Part shown: positions 11,423-24,059 of the stretch, piece after piece | Layout: each line of letters opens with the position of its first letter | Numbering within the stretch: the stretch's first letter is position 1 | Assembly: GCA_947247005.1 (NCBI GenBank) | Contig: OX365955.1 | Location: forward strand, 39,411,822 to 39,475,821 | Direction of reading: 5' to 3' | DNA: 64,000 bases | Origin: Spisula solida | Lineage: Eukaryota; Mollusca; Bivalvia; Venerida; Mactridae | Made by a program: the position numbers and the translations under genes | Notes under the pieces: generated by a model | The model's database searches: none | Told to the model about the DNA's origin: nothing | The model's input: the letters and a program-made list of their open reading frames with translations, nothing else

Positions 11423-12386
11423 CAGGTGTCAATAGAGCCAAATTAAAAATCCTGAAAATCATAAGCGGCCAACCATTTTTGCCAAACAGAGGCCTTCAAC
11501 CTCATTGTTTCCATATACAGTAGAACTTCGATGCCTCGAACAGTACTTGCCTCGAACACCCTAGATGCCTTGAACTGGTCATTCGGTCCCGGCAAATCTC
11601 TTCTTTATTCATATAGTGAAACAATAGATCACTCGAACAATATCTAGGTCGAACACTCGAACTGATTGGACGGTCCCTCGCTATGATTTACCTGTAGATG
11701 GGTCGAACAATGCAAGTTTTCGCACCTTTCATTGAGTGTTGAACTCCATTGTTCGACCGCGGGTAGTCGGCGACAGGTGTATTAACAAGTTGTGATAATT
11801 ACTGTATAGTTGTATACCTAATTGTTTGCATTGTATAACGAGTTTTTGAGAAATTTAAACACTTATTAGATCCATTTAATAGCTAACGAAGGCCAACCAT
11901 GAAATTATAATTTTATTAATTTTTGTTAATAAAATTCAGAAGCAACAACATATCAGAATAAAATAATCATTTTTTAAAGTTCTCATAAGTTAAAAGTGTT
12001 TGTTGCAGTATAATTTATTTATTGGTAGTCGAACATTAAACATAATATTAGAATATAACCTACATTATGAGCCAATGAAAACGCCGAATGATACACGTGC
12101 ATTATGCAAGTGAAGTAATTATGCAATACACACACGGATTTCCATGCCGACATCAGTTCGGACTTATATTTGAATACCATAGATGCCTCGAACACCCTAG
12201 ATGCCTCAAACTATTTTCCCGGTCCGAAGGTAGTTCGAGGCATCGAAGTTCTACTGTATAACTCAGTTTGTATTAAAAATATCCTTCAGAGCAGATTTAA
12301 TTGACCATAACTTGATCAGAAATCATAATTGTTTAATAGGATAGATAAATCTGGAATTCCAGAATAATCAGGAATATTGACACCCC
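11423..12386 (+). mobile_element. hAT-like element (caggggtgtcaa family) split by a nested insertion
   Basis: Left end caggtgtcaatagagcc, right end ggaatattgacacccc. The flanks are ctatttat (11415-11422) and ttatttat (12387-12394), an 8-bp target duplication matching at 7 of 8. Without the nested 739-bp element its own length is about 220 bp, like the copy at 63414. Confidence 0.85.
11518..12256. mobile_element. pogo/Tigger-like non-autonomous element, nested
   Basis: It begins cagtagaacttcgatgcctc and ends gaggcatcgaagttctactg, perfect over at least 20 bp, with TA at 11516-11517 and 12257-12258. CAGT ends, TA duplication and tcgaac-rich interior resemble pogo/Tigger MITEs (inference). No transposase reading frame. 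Confidence 0.9.
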
Positions 12387-12394
12387 TTATTTAT

Positions 12395-12720
12395 GAAGAC
12401 AATAAAGCATACACATATCACTCTTCATTGGTGAAGATAATAAAGCATAAATGGCATTCTTTGTTGAGGAAGACAATAAAGCATAAATGGCACTCTTCGT
12501 TGAGGAAGACAATAAAGCATAAATGGCACTCTTCATTGGTGAAGAAAATAAAGCATAAATGACACTCTTCATTTATGAAGACAATAAAACATACATGTAT
12601 GTGTCACTCTTCATTGATGAAGATAACAAAGCATACATGGAACTTTTCACTGATGAAGACTATAATGAAGCATACATGGAACTCTTCATTAATTAAGACT
12701 AGAAAGCATACAGAACACTC
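12395..12720. repeat. 36-bp minisatellite, right fragment, about 9 copies
   Basis: The unit is cactcttcattggtgaagac plus aataaagcataaatgg. aataaagcat recurs at 12401, 12439, 12475, 12511 and 12547. Short open frames on both strands here are repeat artefacts. Confidence 0.95.
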
Positions 12721-14130
12721 ACTCTTGATGAAAAGTGATGAAAACAATAAAACAGATTTCACAATGGATAAACAAACACAATTTGTCTGCATTTTGTTTT
12801 CAGTCTGTTTTAAGATTCATTAAAATAGATAATACCTAGAATAAACTAAGCTGGTTATAAACATTCCAACTTGCTCACTTGAAATTTCACATAAAATTTG
12901 CCCACAAGAATTAAATGTTAAGATTACAACTTCCTCATTCTAACGTACAACAATGGGCTATTAAAGTGCGATAAATCTGATGTATAAATGGCTACATGAT
13001 GTATTATAGTCTAGGGACATGCAACAAGAAAATCGAAATAATAAACAGCATGGTGTTACTTCATTAAAATGATGTTATTTTTCAAGCCAGTAATCCAGTA
13101 AACATGTGTATGTATTTAACTTTAAATAAATTCAACTTCAGATAATACTTATAGTGAGATACATGCAGTTTTAACCAAATCTTGGCAATAGAATTCTGGT
13201 AACAGGTAATAACTTAGAGGCAGTAAATTAACTTGCACCATCTCTAGCATTAAAGCAATTAGCTGCCTTTCCAAAGAGGTTAAATTGTGACATGTGGATG
13301 TCTAGATGGGATTTGAATCAATGATCCCAATCATTGCTCTGATTTCATCTTTCATTTGCATAATTTTACTCCTCATTTTTTCTTAATAAAAAATCTTTTG
13401 TTATGTCTGTATATTATGTGAGATATAAAGGATCTTTCACGAGCTGTCAATTGATATAAACTTATAGATTCTTTATATCATGTGACTCTAATAACACGAA
13501 AAACGCACATTTACGATGAAAAAAGATGCCGCTATATGAACGACACCAAAAGTAACGTCATTTACGGCATAAAATTATGTCATTTAGGATATTAAGTGAC
13601 GTCATATGAACATGTTATACTACACTCGTGTAGTATGAGAATATAGGTACTGGTTATATTAACACGGATACAACAAAAGTCATGTGATATAACGCTCCAC
13701 TCTCAGCTGTACATAGACACATTTTATGTCCCATTTATATACATTATATATTTATAAGATGCAGTCTGAACAGTGTGTTTTGTCATTAATAAAATAAAAT
13801 ACATCAATGAAACTATAACTGTGAATGATTGAGTCAACATAGGGTCCTTAACTTCTGGATTGCTTGAAACAGCCATTCAGAAAATAAAGAACAAGACATA
13901 TTTTCACTATAATTAGTATAGATTGGTCTAGCTTCTTAAAGGTTCGCTCAATATTTATTTCTGCCCTAGTTATTCATGCAATTAATGCCCACATACTAAT
14001 TGATACAGCATGTTTTGTACTACGTTCCAAGGTACCTAACTCTGTATGGCTTAGACATTACCTGATTAAATATGTAAACCACATCTATGCTTCATGATCA
14101 TTATTTTAAAAGTCTTCTATCAGACTTTTA
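12721..14130. other. No gene; possible fold-back repeat near 13430-13700
   Basis: Most is AT-rich with nothing seen. Around 13430-13700 a CpG-bearing block with several tgacgtca-type and tcatgtga motifs looks like a decayed palindromic element. Ends could not be fixed. Confidence 0.35.
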
Positions 14131-14292
14131 GTCTGGCTACCCCACTAGATTTTGTCAATCAATAATCATAACTTAATTTTCAATTTTAGCTAGATTTTAT
14201 TTTGGGCTTGATTATCTATGTTTGAGGGTTCAAAGGGAAATAATTTCATGAATAAAGAGTAGGCTGATGAGTTGTCTCCTTCAGTTAAAATA
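14131..14292 (+). mobile_element. Dispersed repeat family F, copy 1
   Basis: Reads agtctggctacccc ... ttttgggcttgattatctat ... gagttgtctcctt. Shared with 41001-41510, 41988-42182 (inverted) and 42815-43005. Confidence 0.8.
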
Positions 14293-14303
14293 GTTTTTTT
14301 TTA

Positions 14304-14438
14304 AATGCCGATCATAGCCTTTGTTTGCCAGTCAGCTTTCTGCTGAAATATGGCAGGCATATGTGTGCCTCCACACGGATTTGAACCCAGGTCGCCAGAT
14401 TAAACGACAAGCGTGCTAACCATTGAGCTACGGAGGCC
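14304..14438 (-). mobile_element. tRNA-derived SINE family 2, copy 2
   Basis: On minus: head gcctccgtagctcaatggtt with box B ctgggttcaaatcc, then atatgcctgccatatttcag. The head would fold partly like a tRNA but continues into the SINE body, so it is not a tRNA gene. A short open frame over it is an artefact. Confidence 0.85.
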
Positions 14439-15254
14439 AAGCTTTGAAAAGACAGACTATCAGACTTTATTCGCAAGCACTGTTTCATCAAGTAAAAGGG
14501 ATGAAACGAATATTCACAAGGTGTAAAAAGCACCAAATTTGGCAGTGTTGTACTTCAAGTTAATCTTGTAAAGCAAAGTCCAGGAAACAATCATGAGAGG
14601 CCTTGGTGACTGCACAAATGAGCCCGCAAATGGTAAGTGTATAAACCTCTTTTCCTCAAGTATTCCTACATGTGAGAACCATCAGTAAAATGCAGAAAAA
14701 GAAATACTAAAACTATGCAAGGGACAATCATGACTATAGAAAGTTGAACGTCCTGCATAAAGTACCTATGCATGTAGACTTGAGTTAATTATAAAGACTT
14801 TAATTTTACAAACAATTTGTCTTTCATTCTGGTGCTGAAAAGGTTATTCTCATTTTGGCAAAAGCAATCACTGAAAGACCTAAAGTTGCCATTTTCTGTA
14901 TTTAAACGTCTCATGGGATTCAAGGAAATCAATTCCTAAAGTATTTTGTCTCAGTTACATGAAGGTGGTAGCAAAATACTTGAATTATAAAAAAACCTCC
15001 CAAGGTCAAATTTCTGTTTATTGATATTGATGTCTTTTTCTATTCTTCCATTTCATGTTACAAGGTTAGTGTAATAGCTGCATTATAAAATTTATACCAG
15101 GGAGTATGACTACCGGTATTAAAGAATTTTGGAAAATGGATGAAATAATACATTGTATAATTATGTTTTAATTTCTATACATTTGCATTGTAAAGTTAAT
15201 TTCAACTACTGTCAGTATGATAACCTAACTTGTGATTAGTGTTTTCTTATTTGA
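14439..15254. other. No feature seen
   Basis: AT-rich sequence without exon or repeat recognised. Confidence 0.5.
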
Positions 15255-15326
15255 TGAGGCTGCCCAGCTAGCGTAGTGGATAGAGCATTCACTTGTCGCC
15301 CTCGCGATCCAGGTTCAATACTTGGT
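15255..15326 (+). mobile_element. tRNA-like SINE head fragment
   Basis: Box A-like tagcgtagtgg and box B-like aggttcaatac lie at tRNA-like spacing (ggatagagcattcacttgtc between). The termini do not pair into an acceptor stem. Confidence 0.5.
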
Positions 15327-15354
15327 CATACAATGTATGCTGCAAAATTCTGGT

Positions 15355-16470
15355 AGATAACAGGTTATGTTAACTCCTGGTTGACTCCAGGTTATGTTCA
15401 CTTCTGGTTGACTCCAGGTTAAGTTCGCTTCTAGGTGACTTTAGGATGTGTACAAGCTTCTAGTTGACTCAAGGTTACCTTTGCCTCTGGACGACCCTTT
15501 GTTACAAGCTTCTGGGTGACTCCAGGTTACCTTTGCCTCTGGACGACCCTTTGTTACAAGCTTCTGGGTGACTCCAGGTTACCTTTGCCTCTGGATGACT
15601 CTTTGTTACAAGCTTCTGGGTGACTCCAGGTTACCTTTGCCTCTGGATGACTCTTTGTTACAAGCTTCTGGGTGACTCAAGGTTACCTTTGCCTCTGGAC
15701 GACCCTTTGTTACAAGCTTCTAGGTGACTCAAGGTTACCTTTGCCTCTGGATGACTCTTTGTTACAAGCTTCTAGGTGACTCAAGGTTACCTTTGCCTCT
15801 GGATGACCCTTTGTTACAAGCTTTTGGGTGACTCAAGGTTACTTTTGCTTCTGGATGACTTTAAGATGTGTACAAAATTCAAGGTTGAAGGTTACCTTTT
15901 CTTTTGACTCCAGATTGCCTCCAGGTTTCATACTTTTAGATGACTCAGAGGTTACCTTTGCCTCTGGATGACTCTTTGTTACAAGCTTCTGGGTGACTCA
16001 AGGTTACCTTTGCCTCTGGACGACCCTTTGTTACAAGCTTCTTGGTGACTCAAGGTTACCTTTGCCTATGGACGACCCTTTGTTACAAGCTTCTTGGTGA
16101 CTCAAGGTTACCTTTGCCTATGGACGACCCTTTGTTACAAGTTTCTAGGTGACTCAAGGTTACCTTTGCCTCTTGATGACTCTTTGTTACAAGCTTCTGG
16201 GTGACTCAATGTTACCTTTGCTTCTTGATGACCCTTTGTTACAAGCTTATGGGTAACTCAATGTTACCTTTGCCTCTTGATGACTCTTTGTTACAAGCTT
16301 CTGGGTGACTCAATGTTACCTTTGCCTCTGGATGACCCTTTGTTACAAGCTTCTGTGTGACTCAAGATTACTTTTGCTTCTGGATGACTTTAAGATGGGT
16401 ACAAAATTCAAGGTTGAAGGTTACCTTTTCTTTTGACTCCAGATTGCCTCCAGGTTTCATACTTTTAGAT
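15355..16470. repeat. 52-bp minisatellite, about 20 copies, with internal block duplication
   Basis: The unit is gttacctttgcctctggacg accctttgttacaagcttct gggtgactc(c/a)ag. A divergent block of about 110 bp (ggatgactttaagatg ... ctccagattgcctccaggtt) occurs at about 15841 and again 529 bp later at 16370. Confidence 0.95.
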
Positions 16471-17140
16471 GACTCAGAGTTTTATGGAAAACCAATGGAT
16501 ACTGGAAAGTCTGTAAAACTCATCAAACATGTGGCAGTAATTTATTTTATCACTTTTTAAGCACAATTGTTGTATGGTGTTACTGGTGGTATCCTATTGC
16601 ACCCAATATACAATCATGGCATGGAACATTGGTCTGTGATTCATCTTTGTTTTACAGACTTTTACCATAGTTGTTCCATGTCATCTGACAATATATTCCT
16701 TCTTTGCTTATATGCAGCACATGTTTTCTTAGACGGTGTTCTTTATTATAAATCGATTTATCAGGTCGGTCACTTGTTTACATTACATATTGAACATAAA
16801 CATTGCAATTTCTCTAATTAATGTCTTATTTTGATAGATATTTTGTGTATTAGTATGTAGCTTAGTGAATAAGGTATTGGTATTTACTTCCTTTTTCTCC
16901 AATTGAAATGTTTAAAACAATGAAAATACAATGTTATGATATTTCAATGTTAGCATACAAGTGACAGACCTGATTAACCAGACTATATGTAAACTAAATC
17001 ATCAAACCAAAACATTCAGAAAACATGTGTTTCTCCATTGGGTAGTAAAGCTTCCATTGAATGGCAGTCAGTGGTTATCCATATGTATGTGTTATCCATA
17101 CATAAAATGCTAGTAATACAACTGGGTGGGTACACGAGTC
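16471..17140. other. No convincing gene
   Basis: Open frames at 16357-16560 (partly repeat) and 16567-16821 have no recognised motif. Unique AT-rich DNA otherwise. Confidence 0.45.
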
Positions 17141-20100
17141 TCTACAAGGACTGTCTATATTGATGGAGGAATGATATAGGTTTACTAGCCGTGTACTGTG
17201 TGTGTCTCTACAAGGACTGTCTATATTGATGGAGGAATGATATAGGTATACTTGCTGTGTACTGTGTGTGTCTCTACAAGGACTGTCTGTATTGATGGAA
17301 GAATGATATAGGTATACTAGCTGTGTACTGTGTGTGTCTCTACAAGGACTGTCTGTATTGATGGAGGAATGATATAGGTATACTAGCTGTGTACTGTGTA
17401 CTGTGTGTGTCTCTACAAGGACTGTCTGTATTGATGGAGGAATGATATAGGTATACTAGCTGTGTACTGTGTGTGTCTCTACAAGGACTGTCTGTATTGA
17501 TGGAAGAATGATATAGGTATACTAGCTGTGTACTGTGTGTGTCTCTTCAAGGACTGTCTGTATTGATGGAGGAATGATATAGGTATACTAGCTGTGTACT
17601 GTGTGTGTCTCTACAAGGACTGTCTGTATTGATGGAGGAATGATATAGGTATACTAGCTGTGTACTGTGTGTGTCTCTACAAGGACTGTCTGTATTGATG
17701 GAGGAATGATATAGGTATACTAGCTGTGTACTGTGTGTGTCTCTACAAGGACTGTCTGTATTGATGGAGGAATGATATAGGTATACTAGCTGTGAAATGT
17801 GTGTGTCTCTACAAGGACTGTCTGTATTGATGGAAGAATGATATAGGTATACTAGCTGTGTACTGTGTACTGTGTACTGTGTGTGTCTCTACAAGGACTG
17901 TCTGTATTGATGGAGGAATGATATAGGTATACTAGCTGTGTAATGTGTGTGTCTCTACAAGGACAGTCTGTATTGATGGAAGAATGATATAGGTATACTA
18001 GCTGTGTACTGTGTGTGTCTCTACAAGGACTGTAAGTATTGATGGAGGAATGATATAGGTATACTAGCTGTGTACTGTGTGTGTCTCTACAAGGACTGTC
18101 TGTATTGATGGAGGAATGATATAGGTATACTAGCTGTGTACTGTGTACTGTGTACTGTGTGTGTCTCTACAAGGACTGTCTGTATGGATGGAGGAATGAT
18201 ATAGGTATACTGGCTGTGTACTGTGTACTGTGTGTGTCTCTACAAGGACTGTCAGTATTGATGGAGGAATGATATAGGTATACTGGCTGTGTACTGTGTA
18301 CTGTGTGTGTCTCTACAAGGACTGTCTGTATTGATGGAGGAATGATATAGGTATACTGGCTGTGTACTGTGTGTGTCTCTACAAGGACTGTCTGTATTGA
18401 TGGAGGAATGATATAGGTATACTAGCTGTGTACTGTGTGTGTCTCTACAAGGACTGTCTGTATTGATGGAGGAATGATATAGGTATACTAGCTGTGTAAT
18501 GTGTGTGTCTCTACAAGGACTGTCTGTATTGATGGAAGAATGATATAGGTATACTAGCTGTGTACTGTGTACTGTGTGTGTCTCTACAAGGACTGTCTGT
18601 ATTGATGGAGGAATGATATAGGTATACTAGCTGTGTAATGTGTGTGTCTCTACAAGGACTGTCTGTATTGATGGAGGAATGATATAGGTATACTAGCTGT
18701 GTAATGTGTGTGTCTCTACAAGGACTGTCTATATTGATGAAAGAATGATATAGGTATACTAGCTGTGTACTGTGTGTGTCTCTACAAGGACTGTCAGTAT
18801 TGATGGAGGAATGATATAGGTATACTAGCTGTGTACTGTGTACTGTGTGTGTCTCTACAAGGACTGTCTGTATTGATGGAGGAATGATATAGGTATACTA
18901 GCTGTGTACTGTGTGTGTCTCTACAAGGACTGTCTGTATTGATGGAGGAATGATATAGGTATACTAGCTGTGTACTGTGTACTGTGTGTGTCTCTACAAG
19001 GACTGTCTGTATTGATGGAGGAATGATATAGGTATACTGGCTGTGTACTGTGTACTGTGTGTGTCTCTACAAGGACTGTCTGTATTGATGGAGGAATGAT
19101 ATAGGTATACTGGCTGTGTACTGTGTACTGTGTGTGTCTCTACAAGGACTGTCAGTATTGATGGAGGAATGATATAGGTATACTGGCTGTGTACTGTGTA
19201 CTGTGTGTGTCTCTACAAGGACTGTCTGTATTGATGGAGGAATGATATAGGTATACTAGCTGTGTACTGTGTACTGTGTGTGTCTCTACAAGGACTGTCT
19301 GTATTGATGGAGGAATGATATAGGTATACTTGCTGTGTACTGTGTGTGTCTCTACAAGGACTGTCTGTATTGATGGAGGAATGATATAGGTATACTAGCT
19401 GTGTACTGTGTGTGTCTCTACAAGGACTGTCTGTATTGATGGAGGAATGATATAGGTATACTAGCTGTGTACTGTGTACTGTGTGTGTCTCTACAAGGAC
19501 TGTCTGTATTGATGGAGGAATGATATAGGTATACTAGCTGTGTACTGTGTGTGTCTCTACAAGGACTGTCTGTATTGATGGAAGAATGATATAGGTATAC
19601 TGGCTGTGTACTGTGTACTGTGTGTGTCTCTACAAGGACTGTCTGTATTGATGGAGGAATGATATAGGTATACTAGCTGTGTACTGTGTGTGTCTCTACA
19701 AGGACTGTCAGTATTGATGGAGGAATGATATAGGTATACTAGCTGTGTACTGTGTGTGTCTCTACAAGGACTGTCTGTATTGATGGAGGAATGATATAGG
19801 TATACTAGCTGTGTACTGTGTGTGTCTCTACAAGGACTGTCTGTATTGATGGAGGAATGATATAGGTATACTGGCTGTGTACTGTGTGTGTCTCTACAAG
19901 GACTGTCTGTATTGATGGAGGAATGATATAGGTATACTAGCTGTGTACTGTGTGTGTCTCTACAAGGACTGTCTGTATTGATGGAGGAATGGTATAGGTA
20001 TACTAGCTGTGTACTGTGTGTGTCTCTACAAGGACTGTCTGTATTGATGGAGGAATGATATAGGTATACTAGCTGTGTACTGTGTGTGTCTCTTCAAGGA

Positions 20101-22967
20101 CTGTCTGTATTGATGGAGGAATGATGTAGGTATACTAGCTGTGTACTGTGTGTGTCTCTACAAGGACTGTCTGTATTGATGGAGGAATGATATAGGTATA
20201 CTAGCTGTGTACTGTGTGTGTCTCTACAAGGACTGTAAGTATTGATGGAGGAATGATATAGGTATACTAGCTGTGTACTGTGTGTGTCTCTACAAGGACT
20301 GTCTGTATTGATGGAGGAATGATATAGGTATACTAGCTGTGTACTGTGTACTGTGTACTGTGTGTGTCTCTACAAGGACTGTCTGTATGGATGGAGGAAT
20401 GATATAGGTATACTAGCTGTGTACTGTGTACTGTGTACTGTGTGTGTCTCTACAAGGACTGTCTGTATGGATGGAGGAATGATATAGGTATACTAGCTGT
20501 GTACTGTGTGTGTCTCTACAAGGACTGTCTATATTGATGGAGGAATGATATAGGTATACTAGCTGTATACTGTGTACTGTGTGTGTCTCTACAAGGACTG
20601 TATGTATTGATGGAGGAATGATATAGGTATACTAACTGTGTACTGTGTGTGTCTCTACAAGGACTGTCTGTATTGATGGAGGAATGATATAGGTATACTG
20701 GCTGTGTACTGTGTGTGTCTCTACAAGGACTGTTTGTATTGATGGAGGAATGATATAGATATACTAGCTGTGTACTGTGTGTGTCTCTACAAGGACTGTC
20801 TGTATTGATGGAGGAATGATATAGGTATACTGGCTGTGTACTGTGTGTGTCTCTACAAGGACTGTCTGTATTGATGGAGGAATGATATAGATATACTAGC
20901 TGTGTACTGTGTGTGTCTCTACAAGGACTGTCTGTATTGATGGATGAATGATATAGGTATACTAGCTGTGTACTGTGTGTGTGTCTACAAGGACTGTCAG
21001 TATTGATGGAGGAATGATATAGGTATACTAGCTGTGTACTGTGTACTGTGTGTGTCTCTACAAGGACTGTCTGTATTGATGGAGGAATGATATAGGTATA
21101 CTGGCTGTGTACTGTGTACTGTGTGTGTCTCTACAAGGACTGTCTGTATTGATGGAGGAATGATATAGGTATACTAGCTGTGTACTGTGTGTGTCTCTAC
21201 AAGGACTGTCTATATTGATTGAGGAATGATATAGGTATACTGGCTGTGTACTGTGTACTGTGTGTGTCTCTACAAGGACTATCTGTATTGATGGCGGAAT
21301 GATATAGGTATACTAGCTGTGTACTGTGTGTGTCTCTACAAGGACTGTCTGTATTGATGGAGGAATGATATAGGTATACTGGCTGTGTACTGTGTGTGTC
21401 TCTACAAGGACTGTCTGTATTGATGGAGGAATGATATAGGTATACTAGCTGTGTACTGTGTGTGTCTCTACAAGGACTGTCAGTATTGATGGAGGAATGA
21501 TATAGGTATACTAGCTGTGTAATGTGTGTGTCTCTACAAGGACTGTCTGTATTGATGGAGGAATGATATAGGTATACTAGCTGTGTACTGTGTACTGTGT
21601 ACTGTGTACTGTGTGTGTCTCTACAAGGACTGTCAGTATTGATGGAGGAATGATATAGGTATACTAGCTGTGTAATGTGTGTGTCTCTACAAGGACTGTC
21701 AGTATTGATGGAGGAATGATATAGGTATACTAGCTGTGTAATGTGTGTGTCTCTACAAGGACTGTCAGTATTGATGGAGGAATGATATAGGTATACTAGC
21801 TGTGTACTGTGTACTGTGTGTGTCTCTACAAGGACTGTCTGTATTGATGGAGGAATGATATAGGTATACTAGCTGTGTACTGTGTGTGTCTCTACAAGGA
21901 CTGTCTATATTGATTGAGGAATGATATAGGTATACTGGCTGTGTACTGTGTACTGTGTGTGTCTCTACAAGGACTATCTGTATTGATGGCGGAATGATAT
22001 AGGTATACTAGCTGTGTACTGTGTGTGTCTCTACAAGGACTGTCTGTATTGATGGAGGAATGATATAGGTATACTGGCTGTGTACTGTGTGTGTCTCTAC
22101 AAGGACTGTCTGTATTGATGGAGGAATGATATAGGTATACTAGCTGTGTACTGTGTGTGTCTCTACAAGGACTGTCAGTATTGATGGAGGAATGATATAG
22201 GTATACTAGCTGTGTAATGTGTGTGTCTCTACAAGGACTGTCTGTATTGATGGAGGAATGATATAGGTATACTAGCTGTGTACTGTGTACTGTGTACTGT
22301 GTGTGTCTCTACAAGGACTGTCAGTATTGATGGAGGAATGATATAGGTATACTAGCTGTGTAATGTGTGTGTCTCTACAAGGACTGTCTGTATTGATGGA
22401 GGAATGATATAGGTATACTAGCTGTGTAATGTGTGTGTCTCTACAAGGACTGTCAGTATTGATGGAGGAATGATATAGGTATACTAGCTGTGTAATGTGT
22501 GTGTCTCTACAAGGACTGTCTGTATTGATGGAGGAATGATATAGGTATACTAGCTGTGTAATGTGTGTGTCTCTACAAGGACTGTCTGTATTGATGGAGG
22601 AATGATATAGGTATACTAGCTGTGTACTGTGTGTGTCTCTACAAGGACTGTCAGTATTGATGGAGGAATGATATAGGTATACTAGCTGTGTAATGTGTGT
22701 GTCTCTACAAGGACTGTCAGTATTGATGGAGGAATGATATAGGTATACTAGCTGTGTACTGTGTACTGTGTGTGTCTCTACAAGGACTGTCTGTATTGAT
22801 GGAGGAATGATATAGGTATACTAGCTGTGTACTGTGTACTGTGGGTGTCTCTACAAGGACTGTCTGTATTGATGGAGGAATGATATAGGTATACTAGCTG
22901 TGTACTGTGTACTGTGGGTGTCTCTACAAGGACTGTCTGTATTGATGGAGGAATGATATAGGTATAC
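17141..22967. repeat. 5.8-kb tandem array of a 66-bp unit (about 85 copies)
   Basis: The basic unit contains gtctctacaaggactgtctg, tattgatggaggaatgatat and aggtatactagctgtgtact. Basic spacing is 66 bp (gtctct at 17204 and 17270). Many copies are longer by one, two or three 7-bp actgtgt blocks. Sequence between copies differs by a few bases (actagc/actggc, ctgtctg/ctgtcag). Stops occur in all frames. A segment of about 695 bp is present twice in tandem from about 21207. Copy number is estimated from length. Confidence 0.97.
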
Positions 22968-23851
22968 TATTATAGTTCAATCTGCTGAGCTTACCTGCTT
23001 GTCCACAAGAACCTGTTTATAGTCACCACAATAAATACACATTATTGGAGACTACTATAATATGATAACCGACTAGGGTTCCAGTAAGCCCTATTGATTC
23101 CAATCAGGGCAAGCAATATCATCCTGAAAAGTTTAAGTGAGCATTAATTGACTTCACTATAATGATTACGCAGTGTAATGTAATGCTATTTTCTATCATG
23201 CTGATTCTTTGTATAGATGCATGAGCGGTTTAGTGCTCTATTGTGCTCTTCAGTTTCATACAGGAGTAATTAAGTCCTTTTGATTGGCTAAGAGCATGCC
23301 ACTTAAGGTGTTACAAGTTTACCAAAGGTTACATGTCAATTGAATGTGTGATATTTTCAATGTTCCCCAGAATAACAACCACAAGTTATCTTTTTCATCG
23401 TCAAGAACATTTGACTGATCACTAATTAATCCTCATGTGAATTGTTATTGTACCGTAAGAATGTTTTGATTAGTTAAAATATAACTCTGATTGGACAACA
23501 TATAAGCACGGATATTCAAGACTGAAATGTTAAATGTTCCAACCTATACATGCATCCATGCAAACATCTACATGTATGTGCTCTTGATTACATAAACACT
23601 GAATGACAAACTGTCAGATTAAAACATTGAATCCATGTTTTCGATAGTTTGACTGTGAGAATTTGAGACAACTTGGAAGAAGTTTAAAGAGTACAATTGT
23701 TCATTAAACTTTTCATTTATAATTTGTTAATTCCAATGTATTATGTATTATTGCTTTTTTATATGTTGCACAAAATGTTAAGATTATCTTTCTCATATTT
23801 ATTGCATTGAATTATTTGTCTGGCATGAATTCCTCTGAATCCGTAGGTTGG
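22968..23851. other. No feature seen
   Basis: AT-rich unique sequence after the satellite array. No exon or element recognised. Confidence 0.5.
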
Positions 23852-24059
23852 CTGAAAACCAATTCACTTTCGCGAATACTAACTTTCGCGTTTTGCTGAT
23901 TGTCGTGATACTCGCGACTACAAATTTTCGCGTTTTTACGTTTCCTGCAATGCCCCTGTTGCTGTTTTTAGCACTTTCGTGGCAACTTAATTTCGCAAAA
24001 GTCTACCACTCGCGAACTCCGCGAAAAGAAATCGAGCGAAATAATTTCTTGGTTAACAG
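23852..24059 (+). mobile_element. MITE family G (cgcg-rich, ctgtaaaccaa ends), copy 1
   Basis: Ends ctgaaaaccaa and ttggttaacag are decayed versions of the family termini. The interior has many cgcg tetramers (ttcgcgaatactaactttcg, cactcgcgaactccgcg). Other copies are at 39887, 44747 and 45946. Confidence 0.85.

Noticed and set aside
14360..14438. tRNA-like sequence with ggttcaaatcc box
   Set aside because: It continues into a body shared with two other copies (5861, 39748), so it is a SINE.
17141..22967. Centromeric satellite
   Set aside because: Single 5.8-kb block flanked by ordinary DNA and close to genes; nothing visible marks a centromere.
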